DNA of 64,000 nucleotides from Bacteriovoracales bacterium (GCA_030149295.1 JASBRV010000011.1:62001-126000), one strand, 5' to 3'; shown: positions 53,389-62,466, counted from the first letter of the stretch. The notes: a model not told the origin generated them from the letters alone. Made by a program: numbers and translations.

Positions 53389-55329
53389 TTAGGCGGCTTT
53401 TTTCTTTTGATCGGGGAATTGTTCTTCTAATTGGTCAAGAACATCTCTTGAGATGAGAAGTTTCTTACGAAGGGCTTCTCTTGAGATCCCCATTTCTTTG
53501 GCCGCTTTGGACTTGTTGCCATTGCAGCGCTTGATTTCATTGATAATCATCTCTCTTTCAACAATCGCCAAGCGATCTTTAAGAGCGATATGAAAATCTC
53601 CTACAAAAGGGAGGTCTCCAAACATTCTTTGTTTGGCAGATTTATCCACCAAAGGAGATGCACTTGTTTCGAGGTCCACTTCGCTGATAACGTGAGCCTT
53701 TGGATTATAAAGAACGGCGCGCTCAACCATAGTGCGTAGCTCTTTTACGTTTCCGGGCCAATCGTAATCATTCACTTTTTCCATCATTTTGGGAGAGAAA
53801 CTCTTAAGGAGCAGACCTTGTTTCTTACACTCCATTTTGAGGAAATATTCAACTAGAAGACTGATATCATCCAATCGCCTTCTAAGCGGCTCCATATAAA
53901 CATAAGCTTTTGATAAATACTCATAAAGCTCTTTGTCAAAAGTCCCTTCATCAACCTGGGCTCCCAGATCCTGAGAACTTGTGGCGATAACTCTAATATC
54001 AAGAGAAATTTTACTACCAGGAACCCTGCCCTGTGAAAGAACTTCGTAAAGCTTTTCTTGATAGGCCATGGGAAGAGCGCAAACTTCTTGGAGCATAAGG
54101 GTTCCCCCTTGTACTTGAGTAAGCTTACACTCAGTCTCATCACCCCAAAGACTACGGGCCAGGCTATCAATATTTTTTGTATTACAATCAATTGTCTCAA
54201 GGCCTTTTAAACCTCTTTGACCTTCATTATGAAGAATCGTTCCGTAGAGAGTCTTCCCTACCCCATGCTCACCATGGATGAGAACAGGAGAATCGAGATC
54301 CTTTAATTTAATGATGGAGTTTCTGAGTGAACCCATATGAGGTGTTTTTCCAATAAGGACATGTTCACGATCATGGTAACTAGAAAATCTTCTAATCTGT
54401 GAGGACTCACTCATTGGGTTGTATTTGTGAAAGACTGAACTAAAAACCAAGGCTAAAACTTTCATGGTCTTTTCATCTTCTACCGTAAATCGATCTTCAT
54501 TTCTTTTATTGATGACCTCTATCACACCAATAATTTTGTCTTCCCTATTATGAATGGGGTGACAAATAATCGACTTCGTTTCGAAATTAAACTTACGATC
54601 AAAGAAGTCGTTAAAACGCGTTTTATCGCTAATCGTATCAATATTGAGAGCAACACCTGTGGTGAAAACACTGCCGGCAATACCCAAACGATAATCAAAT
54701 TTCAAAGTATCCTTATCGATACCTAAGGCAGCGACTGCTTCAAGTTCATTAGTTTCTGGATTAATGAGGAATACACTTGAACGATGGGCATTCATCACAC
54801 GAACAACCTCTTCAAGCATACTTTCTAAAAAGCCTTCCTTATCACCAAAATGAGTAATGTCCTTAAAGAGTGACAAAAGAAGTGAAAACATTTCAAAGCC
54901 ATCACTTGCTTTGGTGTATCTCTCTTTCAAAGCAGAATCAATCAAACATTCTTTAAGGCGATCTGTTGAAAAACTCATCACAAATTGCTGAAGAAATCTG
55001 TTAATCTTAGGTTCTTCATCAATCTCTACACCGTAGACAATCTCATCGTCATCGATAGCATTACAAAAGGCACGAACCACTCTACCCGTAAGATCAAGGT
55101 GATATTTTTTAAACTGAAGGCTGATGACTAACTCTGTGCCTACAATGATCCTTTCTTTTGTAGAAAAGCCCAGACCCGTTAGAGAAATATCCATGAGCAC
55201 ACCATCTTCGATATACTCGGTTTTTCCTATGGCCGTTTCCTTTTCAATGAGAAACCTTAAATTATCGGCTTTCTCAACAGGAATACGAAAGGATTGGTAA
55301 AATTTAAATTCAGAAAAACTTGCTAGCAT
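53389..55329 (-). CDS. PilZ-GAF-AAA+ protein, degenerate sigma-54 activator
   Basis: A 646-residue protein. Residues 8-120 form a PilZ-type domain (DISLTGLGF at 47-55). Residues 145-275 are a GAF domain. Residues 325-545 are the AAA+ domain of a bacterial enhancer-binding protein, and 600-630 a Fis-type HTH (NKSKAAKEMGISREAL). Walker A is GEHGVGKT (353-360). The GAFTGA loop that touches sigma-54 is absent (the region reads ARSLWGDETECKLTQ). Walker B GGTLFLDE is GGTLMLQE with Q414 for the Asp. It can probably bind DNA and perhaps ATP, but not remodel sigma-54 holoenzyme. It is single-gene with its own terminator. Confidence 0.9.
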   Translation of the reverse strand: MLASFSEFKFYQSFRIPVEKADNLRFLIEKETAIGKTEYIEDGVLMDISLTGLGFSTKERIIVGTELVISLQFKKYHLDLTGRVVRAFCNAIDDDEIVYGVEIDEEPKINRFLQQFVMSFSTDRLKECLIDSALKERYTKASDGFEMFSLLLSLFKDITHFGDKEGFLESMLEEVVRVMNAHRSSVFLINPETNELEAVAALGIDKDTLKFDYRLGIAGSVFTTGVALNIDTISDKTRFNDFFDRKFNFETKSIICHPIHNREDKIIGVIEVINKRNEDRFTVEDEKTMKVLALVFSSVFHKYNPMSESSQIRRFSSYHDREHVLIGKTPHMGSLRNSIIKLKDLDSPVLIHGEHGVGKTLYGTILHNEGQRGLKGLETIDCNTKNIDSLARSLWGDETECKLTQVQGGTLMLQEVCALPMAYQEKLYEVLSQGRVPGSKISLDIRVIATSSQDLGAQVDEGTFDKELYEYLSKAYVYMEPLRRRLDDISLLVEYFLKMECKKQGLLLKSFSPKMMEKVNDYDWPGNVKELRTMVERAVLYNPKAHVISEVDLETSASPLVDKSAKQRMFGDLPFVGDFHIALKDRLAIVEREMIINEIKRCNGNKSKAAKEMGISREALRKKLLISRDVLDQLEEQFPDQKKKAA

Positions 55330-55444
55330 AACAGTCCTCTAAGGTTATTTGACCTCAGACTATTCGGAGTCTTTAACTAAAAGATTGAGAAAAATGCCAA
55401 GAATTAAAGGCAATAACGAGTGTTTTTAATAACTTAGAAGAAAT

Positions 55445-56641
55445 TTAGTTAGATCGGGTGTCTTTATAAGTCGTGTCCTCCCGATCTAAGGCCACGAATC
55501 CCTCTCCCTTAATTTCATGCATAACAGCTGAATGAATGCTGTCTTTAAAGAGGAGCCAATAAGCTTGAGACTTGGCCGGATTAGAGGAAGGTAACTCTAG
55601 GGTAAAAGTAGGAATATTTCTTTCGTTACCGGCATAGTTACCCAATGAGCCTGTAAAAAAAGGATAATTCTTAATTCGGTAGCCTTTTGCTTGTTCACTC
55701 ATCCTAATGAGTAATTGATTGGCGCGACTTCCAACAAAACCACCCATATGCTCACTTGCAGGTCCATCATAATCAAGCATCGTTAAAGGTGCATGGACCG
55801 AGATAATCTTATTGGGCTGGTAACGATAAATGAGGTTCACTTGAAATACAGTCTCAGGTTCACTCATGGCCTTTACACCGGGATAACGACGCTTATCTTT
55901 TCCATAGCGATTAACCCATGATTTCATTGCAGACTTTTTAAAGTCTTTAGTAGGAAAATTTCGATTCACGTCTACGCCTCTGGCATTGGTACGAGTCGGG
56001 CGTTTTTTGAAATAACTGTCTGGGTTTACCAAGGGAGCCACAATAACTCTCTTACCATCAAGAGACGCTATTTTCCCGGTATGAGGATCTTTAAGCTTTC
56101 CTTTTGTCACTTCTTCAAGATACTCAAGGACATCATAACAAAATTTAATAGGAGTGATCTCATCTCCGTGAACACCACACATGATTAAAGTTGTTTCAGT
56201 GGTCTCTCCCTCAGGCGCTTTCGTGCCATAGGTTTTCCAAACAAGAGGATCTCCCTTGACAGAGGTTCTCACAAAATTCCAATGATAATTCTCACAACCA
56301 CTTTTTCCCCAGCGAAACTTTTTAAAAGACTCATCTGTTTTTTTACAATAATCAGCTATCGCCTTTTTTTTCATTTCTTTTTTATTAAGTTTTTCTTGCT
56401 CACTTGCGAGAGAGTTTTGAGCATCAGATAAATCTGTTTGCTCGTCGTTCGCCGTGAGTTCAGATTCTTCTTGCGCCTGAGACTGATCGACACCTTTAGC
56501 AGCTTTATCTTGGGCAATTTCAGGCGCTTTTTCGGAAGCAGAGGATGAGAAAGTATCTTTCATCTTCTTATTGATCATCTTTACCTGAGAACAGGCTACG
56601 AAGAGAAAAAGCAGTGATGTAAGGATGATATTTATTTTCAT
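55445..56641 (-). CDS. M14-family carboxypeptidase lipoprotein (murein peptide amidase-like)
   Basis: A 398-residue lipoprotein (signal with LLFLFVAC, acylated Cys about residue 17). An acidic, Glu/Gln/Ala-rich stalk (about 25-95) follows and then an M14 zinc peptidase domain. Ligand motif MCGVHGDEITP is near 160; GVDVNRNFPTKDF near 225, SVHAP near 280 and the catalytic-Glu segment FTLELPSSNP near 354 complete the site. MpaA-like members cut the gamma-D-Glu-diaminopimelate bond of murein peptides. In a predator this could act on prey or on its own wall. It is transcribed alone and divergent from the RimK-like gene. Confidence 0.85.
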   Translation of the reverse strand: MKINIILTSLLFLFVACSQVKMINKKMKDTFSSSASEKAPEIAQDKAAKGVDQSQAQEESELTANDEQTDLSDAQNSLASEQEKLNKKEMKKKAIADYCKKTDESFKKFRWGKSGCENYHWNFVRTSVKGDPLVWKTYGTKAPEGETTETTLIMCGVHGDEITPIKFCYDVLEYLEEVTKGKLKDPHTGKIASLDGKRVIVAPLVNPDSYFKKRPTRTNARGVDVNRNFPTKDFKKSAMKSWVNRYGKDKRRYPGVKAMSEPETVFQVNLIYRYQPNKIISVHAPLTMLDYDGPASEHMGGFVGSRANQLLIRMSEQAKGYRIKNYPFFTGSLGNYAGNERNIPTFTLELPSSNPAKSQAYWLLFKDSIHSAVMHEIKGEGFVALDREDTTYKDTRSN

Positions 56642-56701
56642 TTTTTAGTCTTTTTTCTATCGTTTATTTATCCCATCAGGGACCCTATTATTGTAAAAGA
56701 G

Positions 56702-57619
56702 GTGGCCTTGTTCCGACAAATAATTGTTTTCACTAAATCTCCACAACTTAACACTATACAGCAAATAGAACGATGTGCGAGGACTAAAGGCTTAGAGTAT
56801 TTTAGCTTTAATCCAAAAAGGAATGGTTCAATCACATTAAGTCCAAGTAATATCAATAACTTAAAACATCTCCCCTTCACTGTGGCCTCTGATGGTCTTC
56901 TTTTGATCCGCACAAGTGGAGTCGATTTTGATGACTCCGATCTAAATTTGGCCAACCACTGGAGTCAAGAATACGGTATTTCACTTTCCCATCCATTAAG
57001 CAGCCTCTCTCTTTTACGAGACAAGTCCCGCCAGGCGCTTTGGCTTAAAGAGCAAAAAATCCCTTTTGTCACAACTTTTCTTCCCCGCGGAGAAATGGAA
57101 AAAAAAGACCTACTCCCCCTAATTGATAAAGATTCCCAAAATCATTTCTTTGTAGTGAAAAGCCTTCGCGGTAACAAAGGCATTGGTGTTGAAAAATTAG
57201 AACTTGATCGTGTTCTCAGCTGGTGGCGGGAAAGGTTAGAGGGTGGGGACCAACGTTACCTCATCCAACCTTTTCAAAACTCTGATAAGGAAATCCGTAT
57301 TCTTTGTCTTGGTGATAAGTATTATGGAATAGAAAAAAAATCTGAGCATTGGAAAAAGAATTTAGCCTCCTCTCATTTTCTTCCCTTAGAAAAAAATAAA
57401 GAAAGTGAAGAGGCTTTTGAGCTGGCCAAAATAATTCAAAAGAAACTCGACTGCCCTTGCCTAGGTATAGATTTCTTCCTCGATAAGAGTCACGCCACCG
57501 TCATTGAAATCAATGCTAATCCTGGACTTGAGGGGGCACAAAAAGCCTACCCCCATAAAGACTTAGCCTTAGATATGCTCGATAGTTTTTGGGTCTGGCA
57601 ATCTCGCAACCATGAGTAA
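56702..57619 (+). CDS. RimK-type ATP-grasp alpha-L-glutamate ligase-like protein
   Basis: A 305-residue ATP-grasp protein. The N-terminal part is divergent, and the ATP-grasp core covers about 100-300, with FVVKSLRGNKGIGVEKLE near 154, EIRILCLGDKYYGIEKK near 195 and the metal-binding VIEINANPGLEGAQ near 278. Members add amino acids, typically glutamate, to a carboxyl group of a protein or small molecule. The acceptor here is unknown. The start is uncertain: GTG at 56702 or TTG at 56708, the latter with an AGAGGTG ribosome site. It is convergent with the ferrochelatase-MFS gene and overlaps its last 51 bases. Confidence 0.82.
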   Translation: MALFRQIIVFTKSPQLNTIQQIERCARTKGLEYFSFNPKRNGSITLSPSNINNLKHLPFTVASDGLLLIRTSGVDFDDSDLNLANHWSQEYGISLSHPLSSLSLLRDKSRQALWLKEQKIPFVTTFLPRGEMEKKDLLPLIDKDSQNHFFVVKSLRGNKGIGVEKLELDRVLSWWRERLEGGDQRYLIQPFQNSDKEIRILCLGDKYYGIEKKSEHWKKNLASSHFLPLEKNKESEEAFELAKIIQKKLDCPCLGIDFFLDKSHATVIEINANPGLEGAQKAYPHKDLALDMLDSFWVWQSRNHE

Positions 57620-59995
57620 TGGAATCACGAGAAAAATCGCTCCTATAAAATAGGGAGAACTTGAACCAAATTTCCAATAAAGAAGTGAGGCGGCAATCGG
57701 CCCAATTACACGAGCTAGAGCCCCCAAGGAACGGAAAATCCCTACGCTTCTTCCTTGGTACTGAGAAGGAGTATAGAGACTCACTAAACTTGTGAGACAA
57801 GGGATGATCATTGAAGAGCCTACTGCTAAAAAGAAGAGTCCTATATAAAGAAGTAGTGAAGACTTGGCAAAGCCGATAGAGATCAAGCCAGGTACTAAGA
57901 AAACAAGCCCCTGTAAGGCCATTCGCTTCTCCCCCACCTGGTTCGCTTTTCTTCTCACATAGCCCCCTTGAACCATGGCAATCAAAAAGCCGATAAAGAT
58001 GAACATATAAGCATTATCCATAGAAGTATAACTTAACCTCTCAGCCGCCAAAAAAGTGAGAGTAAACTCCATGCCAGAAAAGGCCATTAGAAAAAGAAAG
58101 TGGCCAAAGTTGGTGAGGTTCACTCCTTTATAGGGAAGAGGTTTAAAGAGTATTAATGGATTAAAGCTTCTGTCGATATGAGACTGACCTCTTTTTTCTG
58201 GTGGTAAGGTTTCATCAAATTTCTTCCATAGCCAAACAAAATTGAGAGCTGACAACACAAAAGCAAGAAGTGCAGGGGCACTAAAAGGATTCACCCCCCA
58301 ACTCTTAAGACTGGGATAAATTTGGGAAAGGTCAACCAAAGAGAGAATTCCACCCATTGCCGGTCCAATAATAAACCCTAGCGCAAAAGCAATACCGATA
58401 GTCGCCATTCCCCGCGAGCGATTTTCTTTAACCGTCACATCACCTACAACAGCGGTAGCAGTAGAAATATTTCCTCCCATAATACCGCCAATAAAGCGGG
58501 CTAGAATAAGAAGAGTAAAACTTCCGCTGAAAAACCAAAGGAGATAACTCATTGCCAAGAAAAAGACTGATATAAGAAGAACTGGCTTTCTTCCGATTCG
58601 ATCACTAATGCCCCCCCAAATTGGAGCAGCAATAAATTGAAGCAGACTGTACAGTGCCCCCAGAGCCCCTCCAAAAAGAACGATGGCGCTTATATTTCCA
58701 CCACCAATTTCGGTAAGGTTTGTGATAGAGCCAAAAATGAGGCGAAGAAAATAATTATCCCCATCGACTTCTAGATAGTATTTCGCAAGTGCGGGAAAAA
58801 GAGGAAAAATAATGGAGAAGCCAACTAAATCCAAAAAGAGGGTTAGGAAAACAATTTTTAAAGACTTTTTAGCTCTGGGACTTAGACCCGGTTTTTCAGC
58901 AACAACTTCAGGCATTTCTTTGTAATCCTCTTTTTTCAAATAGTAATATTGATCGTAAATCGTTTGGCGGTCACTTTCACAGTGATGATAAACCAGTTCA
59001 GCAAAGTCTTTGCACCACTGATCATCATCATTGAGACATGGAATAAATTGAACATGTCCACCAACTTCTTCAAGCTCCTCAGCTAGCTCATTTCCAATTT
59101 CATCAACCGTTTCCAAGCAGTCGGCAACAAAGGCAGGACAATAGACGGCGATCTTCTTTTTACCTTCTTTCACAAGGCTCACACAATACTCGTCTGTGTA
59201 AGGAGTGAGCCACTCTTCGCTTCCAAAACGAGATTGGAAGGTCATATGAATGTCTTCTCCAGAAATTTCTTTTACTCGATCTTTAAGGAGCTTAAAGGTT
59301 TCAAAGCAGTGAAGAAAATAAGGATCCTCTTTTTCAATGACTCTTCTTTTTGGAATGCCATGAAAACTGATCACTAAAGCATCAGTGCCTCCCTGATCCT
59401 TCTTAAATTTTTCAAGAAAGTGATTTATCTGATGAGCACTGTTATCAATAAAGCATTTTGCCCGATGGAAATCGGTAAAGAATTCAAAGGGAGGAATTTT
59501 CACTCGGCCTGAAAGCTCTGAGGCGAAGCCGTCCATTCCCGAAGCGATAGTTGCCTCACTGTATTGAGGGAACATAGGGATAGCGAGAAGTCGCGTGGCC
59601 GGCCGATCGGAATGTTTCAAATCATGTTCCCAACTATTCCAAACATCTTTAACTCGTGGCTCACTAAGAAGGAAAGCATGATTAACTTCAATATTCTCTT
59701 TTCTAGGGAGAAATTTTTCGACTTTGTGAGCAAAGGATTCAGTAATAGAAATTAAGGGAAAACTTTGTTTTTCCTTGTTCCAAATACGACCATAGGCTTC
59801 AGCACTTCTTTTTGGCCGAAAAGGGAGAACAAAGAGGTTGAGGATAAGCTTCCAAAGCAAGGGGTTGATATCTACAACCCGCGGATCGCCTAAGAATTCG
59901 CGCAAATAGGTACGAACATCACTCACCTTGGGAGTCTTTGGACTACCAAGCTGGACTAGAACGACCTTTGTCTTGCGATCACTTGAGTTTTGCAC
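57569..59995 (-). CDS. hemH: Ferrochelatase fused to an MFS transporter
   Basis: One uninterrupted 808-residue frame starting at GTG 59995 behind GAGGA. Residues 9-345 are ferrochelatase (KVVLVQLGSPKTPKVSDV at the start). The catalytic His is H212 (SFHGIP) and the metal/proton-shuttle Glu is E295 (CLETVDEI), both intact. A charged linker (345-375) leads to an MFS domain with about 12 helices (380-800), including the Asp-Arg-rich GGISDRIGRKP loop and the duplicate GYVRRKANQVG loop. Ferrochelatase inserts Fe2+ into protoporphyrin IX. The transporter may move haem, porphyrin or iron, or be unrelated; this is inference. I see no frameshift at the junction. Confidence 0.9.
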   Translation of the reverse strand: MQNSSDRKTKVVLVQLGSPKTPKVSDVRTYLREFLGDPRVVDINPLLWKLILNLFVLPFRPKRSAEAYGRIWNKEKQSFPLISITESFAHKVEKFLPRKENIEVNHAFLLSEPRVKDVWNSWEHDLKHSDRPATRLLAIPMFPQYSEATIASGMDGFASELSGRVKIPPFEFFTDFHRAKCFIDNSAHQINHFLEKFKKDQGGTDALVISFHGIPKRRVIEKEDPYFLHCFETFKLLKDRVKEISGEDIHMTFQSRFGSEEWLTPYTDEYCVSLVKEGKKKIAVYCPAFVADCLETVDEIGNELAEELEEVGGHVQFIPCLNDDDQWCKDFAELVYHHCESDRQTIYDQYYYLKKEDYKEMPEVVAEKPGLSPRAKKSLKIVFLTLFLDLVGFSIIFPLFPALAKYYLEVDGDNYFLRLIFGSITNLTEIGGGNISAIVLFGGALGALYSLLQFIAAPIWGGISDRIGRKPVLLISVFFLAMSYLLWFFSGSFTLLILARFIGGIMGGNISTATAVVGDVTVKENRSRGMATIGIAFALGFIIGPAMGGILSLVDLSQIYPSLKSWGVNPFSAPALLAFVLSALNFVWLWKKFDETLPPEKRGQSHIDRSFNPLILFKPLPYKGVNLTNFGHFLFLMAFSGMEFTLTFLAAERLSYTSMDNAYMFIFIGFLIAMVQGGYVRRKANQVGEKRMALQGLVFLVPGLISIGFAKSSLLLYIGLFFLAVGSSMIIPCLTSLVSLYTPSQYQGRSVGIFRSLGALARVIGPIAASLLYWKFGSSSPYFIGAIFLVIPLLMVARLPDPKTIEHI

Positions 59996-60109
59996 AGTGC
60001 TTCCTCACTTTTTCTTGTTAGCTTTCTGTTGTTTTCTCATGGTGGACTTTTCAGTATAGTGAAAACCTAGCATACGTTCATGATTTTGAATATTTATTAG
60101 GGATACACA

Positions 60110-60661
60110 ATGGCAGTAAAAAAGAACAAAAGGACTTCGACAAAAGCTAAGGCCCAACCGAAGGGCAGACCGGCAGCAGAGCTCAAGGAGTTTAAGCTGG
60201 GTGAGAGTCATACCGACTACCCTGAAACCTACTCACCACAAGTCTTAGAAGCCTTCCCAAATAAAAACCCCAAAGCAGAGGCGTGGACAAGTTTTGTTTG
60301 CACAGAATTCACCAGCCTGTGTCCGAAAACGAACCAACCCGACTTTGCACGAATCTATATCAATTACATTGCCGATAAGAAAATGGTCGAATCAAAGTCT
60401 TTAAAGCTCTATCTCTTTAGCTTTAGAAACCACGGAGATTTTCACGAGGATTGCATTCAAAAGATTTGTGATGATCTAAGTGCTCTCATGAAGCCTCATT
60501 TTATTGAGGTTATTGGGGAATTTACCCCTCGCGGTGGAATCGCCATTTTTCCCTATTCCAGCAGCTCCAATAATCAGGCTAAGTTTAAGAAATTGAAGGA
60601 TAATCGCATGCTCAACTATGCTCCAGGAGCTTATACAATGCCCCTCTCTCGAGTTTATTGA
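60110..60661 (+). CDS. queF: NADPH-dependent 7-cyano-7-deazaguanine reductase
   Basis: A 183-residue QueF of the short (unimodular) type, which reduces preQ0 to preQ1 in queuosine synthesis. The catalytic Cys and Asp lie in FTSLCPKTNQPDFA (about 68-81), and the QueF motif is ESKSLKLYLFSFRNHGDFHE near 104-123. A lysine-rich, disordered-looking extension of about 30 residues precedes the core; the start could be internal. It is divergent from the ferrochelatase gene and 45 bases upstream of tatA. No other queuosine gene is in the window. Confidence 0.92.
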   Translation: MAVKKNKRTSTKAKAQPKGRPAAELKEFKLGESHTDYPETYSPQVLEAFPNKNPKAEAWTSFVCTEFTSLCPKTNQPDFARIYINYIADKKMVESKSLKLYLFSFRNHGDFHEDCIQKICDDLSALMKPHFIEVIGEFTPRGGIAIFPYSSSSNNQAKFKKLKDNRMLNYAPGAYTMPLSRVY

Positions 60662-60706
60662 GTATTTTCTTAAAAATATGATAAATTAAGAGAAAAAGGA
60701 TTTGAT

Positions 60707-60883
60707 ATGTTTGGTCTTGGAATGGGGGAAGCCCTAATACTTTTGGCGGTTGTCCTCCTTCTCTTTGGTGGAAAAAAGCTGCCAGAGCTCGGTAACTCAA
60801 TGGGTAAAGCTCTTACAAACTTTAAGAAAGGCATGAAAGAAAATAATGCTGAAGAATTAGAAGAAAAGAACAAAGACGCTTAA
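60707..60883 (+). CDS. tatA: Twin-arginine translocase subunit TatA
   Basis: A 58-residue protein. One membrane helix (about residues 4-20) is followed by [20 protein letters not shown], the amphipathic helix with the family FGxxKLPELG hinge, and an acidic tail. TatA forms the pore of the Tat system that exports folded proteins. The ATG at 60707 has AAGGA at six-base spacing. It lies 45 bases after queF on the same strand. TatB and TatC are not in the window. Confidence 0.93.
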   Translation: MFGLGMGEALILLAVVLLLFGGKKLPELGNSMGKALTNFKKGMKENNAEELEEKNKDA

Positions 60884-60898
60884 GCCTTTTTAAGGCTT
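60882..60898. terminator. Short terminator-like hairpin after tatA
   Basis: AAGCCTT (60882-60888) pairs with AAGGCTT (60892-60898) around a 3-base loop. It covers the tatA stop and the stop of the convergent response regulator (60890). The U-run is weak on both strands. Confidence 0.5.
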
Positions 60899-61282
60899 CT
60901 CCTTTATTTCGCTTGAAAGTTCAAAGATATTATAAGGTTTGGTAACAACCTTGGTTCCCCCTGCTTTTTCAAACTCACTTGAATCTATCCCCATGTCCCC
61001 TGTACAAAGATAAAAGAGAAAAGGACGCTCTATCTCACTTTTCAATCTGTGAAAGAACTCCTCACCACTCATGCCCGGCATATGATGGTCAGAAATGACC
61101 ACATCAAAATCTAAATCACTAGCTTTTGCTAAGGCCATTACACTATTTTCAAAACTAGTGACCTTAAAACCATCCATTTCAAGTGCTTCACACAGGATCT
61201 CTGCGAGTTCTGACTCATCATCAACAACAAGTACATGGGTTTTTGAGTCGCTCAAGTTTGTCCCTTTAGCAGTAGAGTTCAC
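60890..61282 (-). CDS. Stand-alone response regulator receiver protein
   Basis: A 130-residue CheY-like receiver with no output domain. LVVDDESEL at about 18-26 holds the acidic pair, the phospho-acceptor Asp is in VVISDHHMPGMSG near 60, the Thr in CTGD near 94, and the Lys in VTKPY near 113. All catalytic positions are intact. The start appears to be GTG at 61282; the first 14 residues are non-conserved. Partner kinase and target are unknown. The gene converges on tatA. Confidence 0.9.
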   Translation of the reverse strand: MNSTAKGTNLSDSKTHVLVVDDESELAEILCEALEMDGFKVTSFENSVMALAKASDLDFDVVISDHHMPGMSGEEFFHRLKSEIERPFLFYLCTGDMGIDSSEFEKAGGTKVVTKPYNIFELSSEIKEKP

Positions 61283-61334
61283 TCTATTATGAACACTTTC
61301 CCTAGACGGAGCAACCAGGAAAGAAATAAAAAAA

Positions 61335-61356
61335 GGCCTTCTTAATCGAAGGCCTA
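61335..61356. terminator. Rho-independent terminator after khpA
   Basis: AGGCCTTC (61335-61342) pairs with GAAGGCCT (61349-61356) around a 6-base loop. The A-run at 61329-61335 becomes a U-run on the minus strand, so it ends the rpsP-khpA unit. Confidence 0.85.
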
Positions 61357-61390
61357 ATAGATTTTAACTTATTTAATAAACCTTTATGTT

Positions 61391-61630
61391 CTATTCGATA
61401 ATCTCAAGAACAGATCTTTTCTTAAGCTTGGTTGAAGCAGCATTGAGAATGGTTCTCAAAGCACGAGCCGTTCTCCCCTGCTTTCCAATAACTTTGCCAA
61501 GATCAGTTTTATCCACTTTTAATTCGATGACTGTAGTTTGCTCACCAACAATCTCGTTTACTTCTACTTCTTCAGGAATATCTACTAATTGCTTGCTTAC
61601 GTATTCGATAAGGTCTTTTAATTCACTCAT
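61391..61630 (-). CDS. khpA: KH-domain RNA-binding protein KhpA
   Basis: A 79-residue KH-domain protein with the RNA-binding [16 protein letters not shown] loop (GKQG) near 43-58. KhpA proteins bind RNA, often together with KhpB/Jag, and are usually encoded right after rpsP. That is the order here, with a 140-base gap. The acidic N-terminus is typical. Confidence 0.93.
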   Translation of the reverse strand: MSELKDLIEYVSKQLVDIPEEVEVNEIVGEQTTVIELKVDKTDLGKVIGKQGRTARALRTILNAASTKLKKRSVLEIIE

Positions 61631-61770
61631 TTTTTGACTCGCTTAAAATTAAAGATGATGGGAATAGAGTTTTAGCTTCTTAGCATGGTTTACGGATCTT
61701 TCTTAAAAAAGGAAGAACCCTCTAGAAAACAAAGTTTTATGAGGGCTATTGTAAACAAAAACCTAAGGAA

Positions 61771-62019
61771 TTAAAGCTCTACTTTCGCTTTCTTAAGAAG
61801 TGACTTAACAGTATCACTTAAGGCAGCGCCTTTATTTACCCAAGCCTTGATATTTTCAGCTTTTACATCTTTAAGAACTTGTCCATCATGAGCATTGGGA
61901 TCGTATTGGCCTAGACGCTCTAGAAAGCGACCATTACGAGCATTTCTCTTGTCAGCTGCGACAATTGTATAAACAGGACTGTGCGTTCTACCACCACGTT
62001 GAAGTCTAATAACGACCAT
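61771..62019 (-). CDS. rpsP: 30S ribosomal protein S16
   Basis: An 82-residue S16 with the family start MVVIRLQRGGRTHSPVYTIV, then DKRNARNGRFLERLGQYDP and a C-terminal region covering VNKGAALSDTVKSLLKKA. It is part of the small ribosomal subunit. A standard GGAGAA site precedes the ATG. Upstream lies the 62020-62190 gap, shared with the divergent small secreted-protein gene. Confidence 0.97.
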   Translation of the reverse strand: MVVIRLQRGGRTHSPVYTIVAADKRNARNGRFLERLGQYDPNAHDGQVLKDVKAENIKAWVNKGAALSDTVKSLLKKAKVEL

Positions 62020-62144
62020 GAACTTCTCCTACAAATTGGTCCAAAATAACTAAATCGAAAGGGAAAATTAAGCAATATGAGGGGATAAGTCAACAATAAG
62101 AGGTAGAAAATACAGAAGAGAAGGAGAAAAAGCTGTATATTTGA

Positions 62145-62163
62145 TATAATGCATTAATATAAT
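62145..62163 (+). promoter_or_regulatory. Two TATAAT -10 hexamers before the small secreted-protein gene
   Basis: TATAAT occurs at 62145-62150 and again at 62158-62163, 28-46 bases before the ATG at 62191. Neither has a good -35 at 16-18 bases. The second probably gives a short leader. Confidence 0.4.
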
Positions 62164-62190
62164 AGACGTTTTTAACTGAGGACACAGACC

Positions 62191-62463
62191 ATGAAGACAA
62201 TCATTTCGGCCCTTATTATCCTACTGGGCACATCTGCGATATCAGCAAAAACAGTTGACCTGAGAAATAAGCGCCTCCAAGGTTTAAAACTCAATTATGC
62301 CAACACCCTTATGTTGGAGCAGACCTTGCGCCAAAATGCCGAGGGAGATGTAAATCCGGATAAAATTGAAGTTAAGTTTGAGTGTGTCAAAAAATGGCCT
62401 ATCCGTGGACGTAAAGACACCCTCGCCTACCAATGCAATCCCATCGAAATTGAGGTTCCCTAA
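62191..62463 (+). CDS. Small secreted protein, unknown function
   Basis: A 90-residue protein with a signal peptide (MKTIISALIILLGTSAISA, cut before KTVDLRN). The mature part of about 70 residues is mixed charge with two cysteines, one in KFECVKKWP and one in AYQCNPIE, which may form a disulfide. I do not recognise a family. Two -10-like hexamers precede it. It converges on the GAF-protein gene, with stops four bases apart. Confidence 0.65.
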   Translation: MKTIISALIILLGTSAISAKTVDLRNKRLQGLKLNYANTLMLEQTLRQNAEGDVNPDKIEVKFECVKKWPIRGRKDTLAYQCNPIEIEVP

Positions 62464-62466
62464 ACT

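Noticed and set aside
57569-59995. Two separate genes for ferrochelatase and transporter
   Set aside because: The frame is continuous with no stop, no ribosome site and no start codon typical of an MFS N-terminus at the junction.
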